The notes beneath the pieces are model-generated. The model did not search any database. It saw only the letters and a program-made list of their open reading frames with translations, and was not told where the DNA came from. The position numbers and the translations under genes are program-made. Positions 12,175-12,222 of a stretch of 12,222 bases of DNA are shown piece after piece; positions within the stretch are counted from its first letter, which is position 1, and each line of letters begins with the position of its first letter. Location of the stretch: assembly GCF_905200055.1 (NCBI RefSeq), contig NZ_CAJKIS010000059.1:1-12222 (forward strand). The letters run 5' to 3'. This DNA comes from an uncultured Fusobacterium sp. (GTDB lineage Bacteria > Fusobacteriota > Fusobacteriia > Fusobacteriales > Fusobacteriaceae).

Positions 12175-12222
12175 TTATTTAGTGATTTCAGCAACTACTC
12201 CAGAAGCTACTGTTCTTCCACC
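12175..12222 (-). CDS. tuf: Elongation factor Tu, C-terminal 15 residues (cut by window edge)
   Basis: On the minus strand from the window end the frame reads GGRTVASGVVAEITK then TAA (12177-12175). This matches the conserved EF-Tu C-terminus (G-G-R-T-V-x-x-G-V-V). EF-Tu delivers aminoacyl-tRNA to the ribosome. The rest of the gene lies to the right of the window. A strong terminator follows. Confidence 0.9.
   Translation of the reverse strand, partial: GGRTVASGVVAEITK

Overview
The window comes from a very AT-rich bacterium with an outer membrane. Several things point to Fusobacterium or a close relative: AT-biased codon use, strong AGGAGG-type ribosome binding sites, small YadA-anchor adhesins, a transketolase split over two genes, and the order nadK-recN-recombinase paralog-era. 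The genus is an inference from gene content. No 16S rRNA gene is present to confirm it.

Left part (1-2950), accessory. Two genes for trimeric-autotransporter-like (YadA-anchor) surface proteins converge on each other. The left one is cut by the window edge and carries a 195-bp in-frame tandem duplication in its stalk. The right one is complete, with signal peptide, coiled-coil stalk and YadA anchor. Their last ~300 coding bases plus their terminators form a 352-bp inverted repeat with about 8 mismatches. Between the arms sits an mntA-hepT (nucleotidyltransferase antitoxin / HEPN toxin) module with its own promoter.

Middle (2950-3427). What looks like an empty intergenic region holds an unlabelled 29-codon gene on the minus strand. 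Its product resembles the Ldr/Fst membrane toxins of type I toxin-antitoxin systems. It has a strong SD, an extended -10 promoter and a terminator. Sequences complementary to its SD lie at both the 5' and the 3' end of the predicted mRNA. Nested dyads across the leader end in a T-tract on the opposite strand and may terminate an antisense RNA. This is the most interesting part of the window.

Right part (3428-12222), conserved housekeeping, all on the minus strand. In transcription order: the 3' end of tuf (EF-Tu) with its terminator; a YdjM/DUF457-type membrane protein; the two transketolase subunits behind a perfect-hexamer promoter; then a tightly packed series of ftsX, an EnvC-like LytM protein, nadK, recN, a XerC/D-like protein that has lost its catalytic residues, and era. 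Most junctions in this series overlap by 4-11 bp or are separated by a few bases, so it probably forms one operon. FtsX plus the degenerate-LytM protein looks like a cell-wall hydrolase control pair, but ftsE is not beside them. The type I toxin gene follows era directly, with no obvious terminator between.
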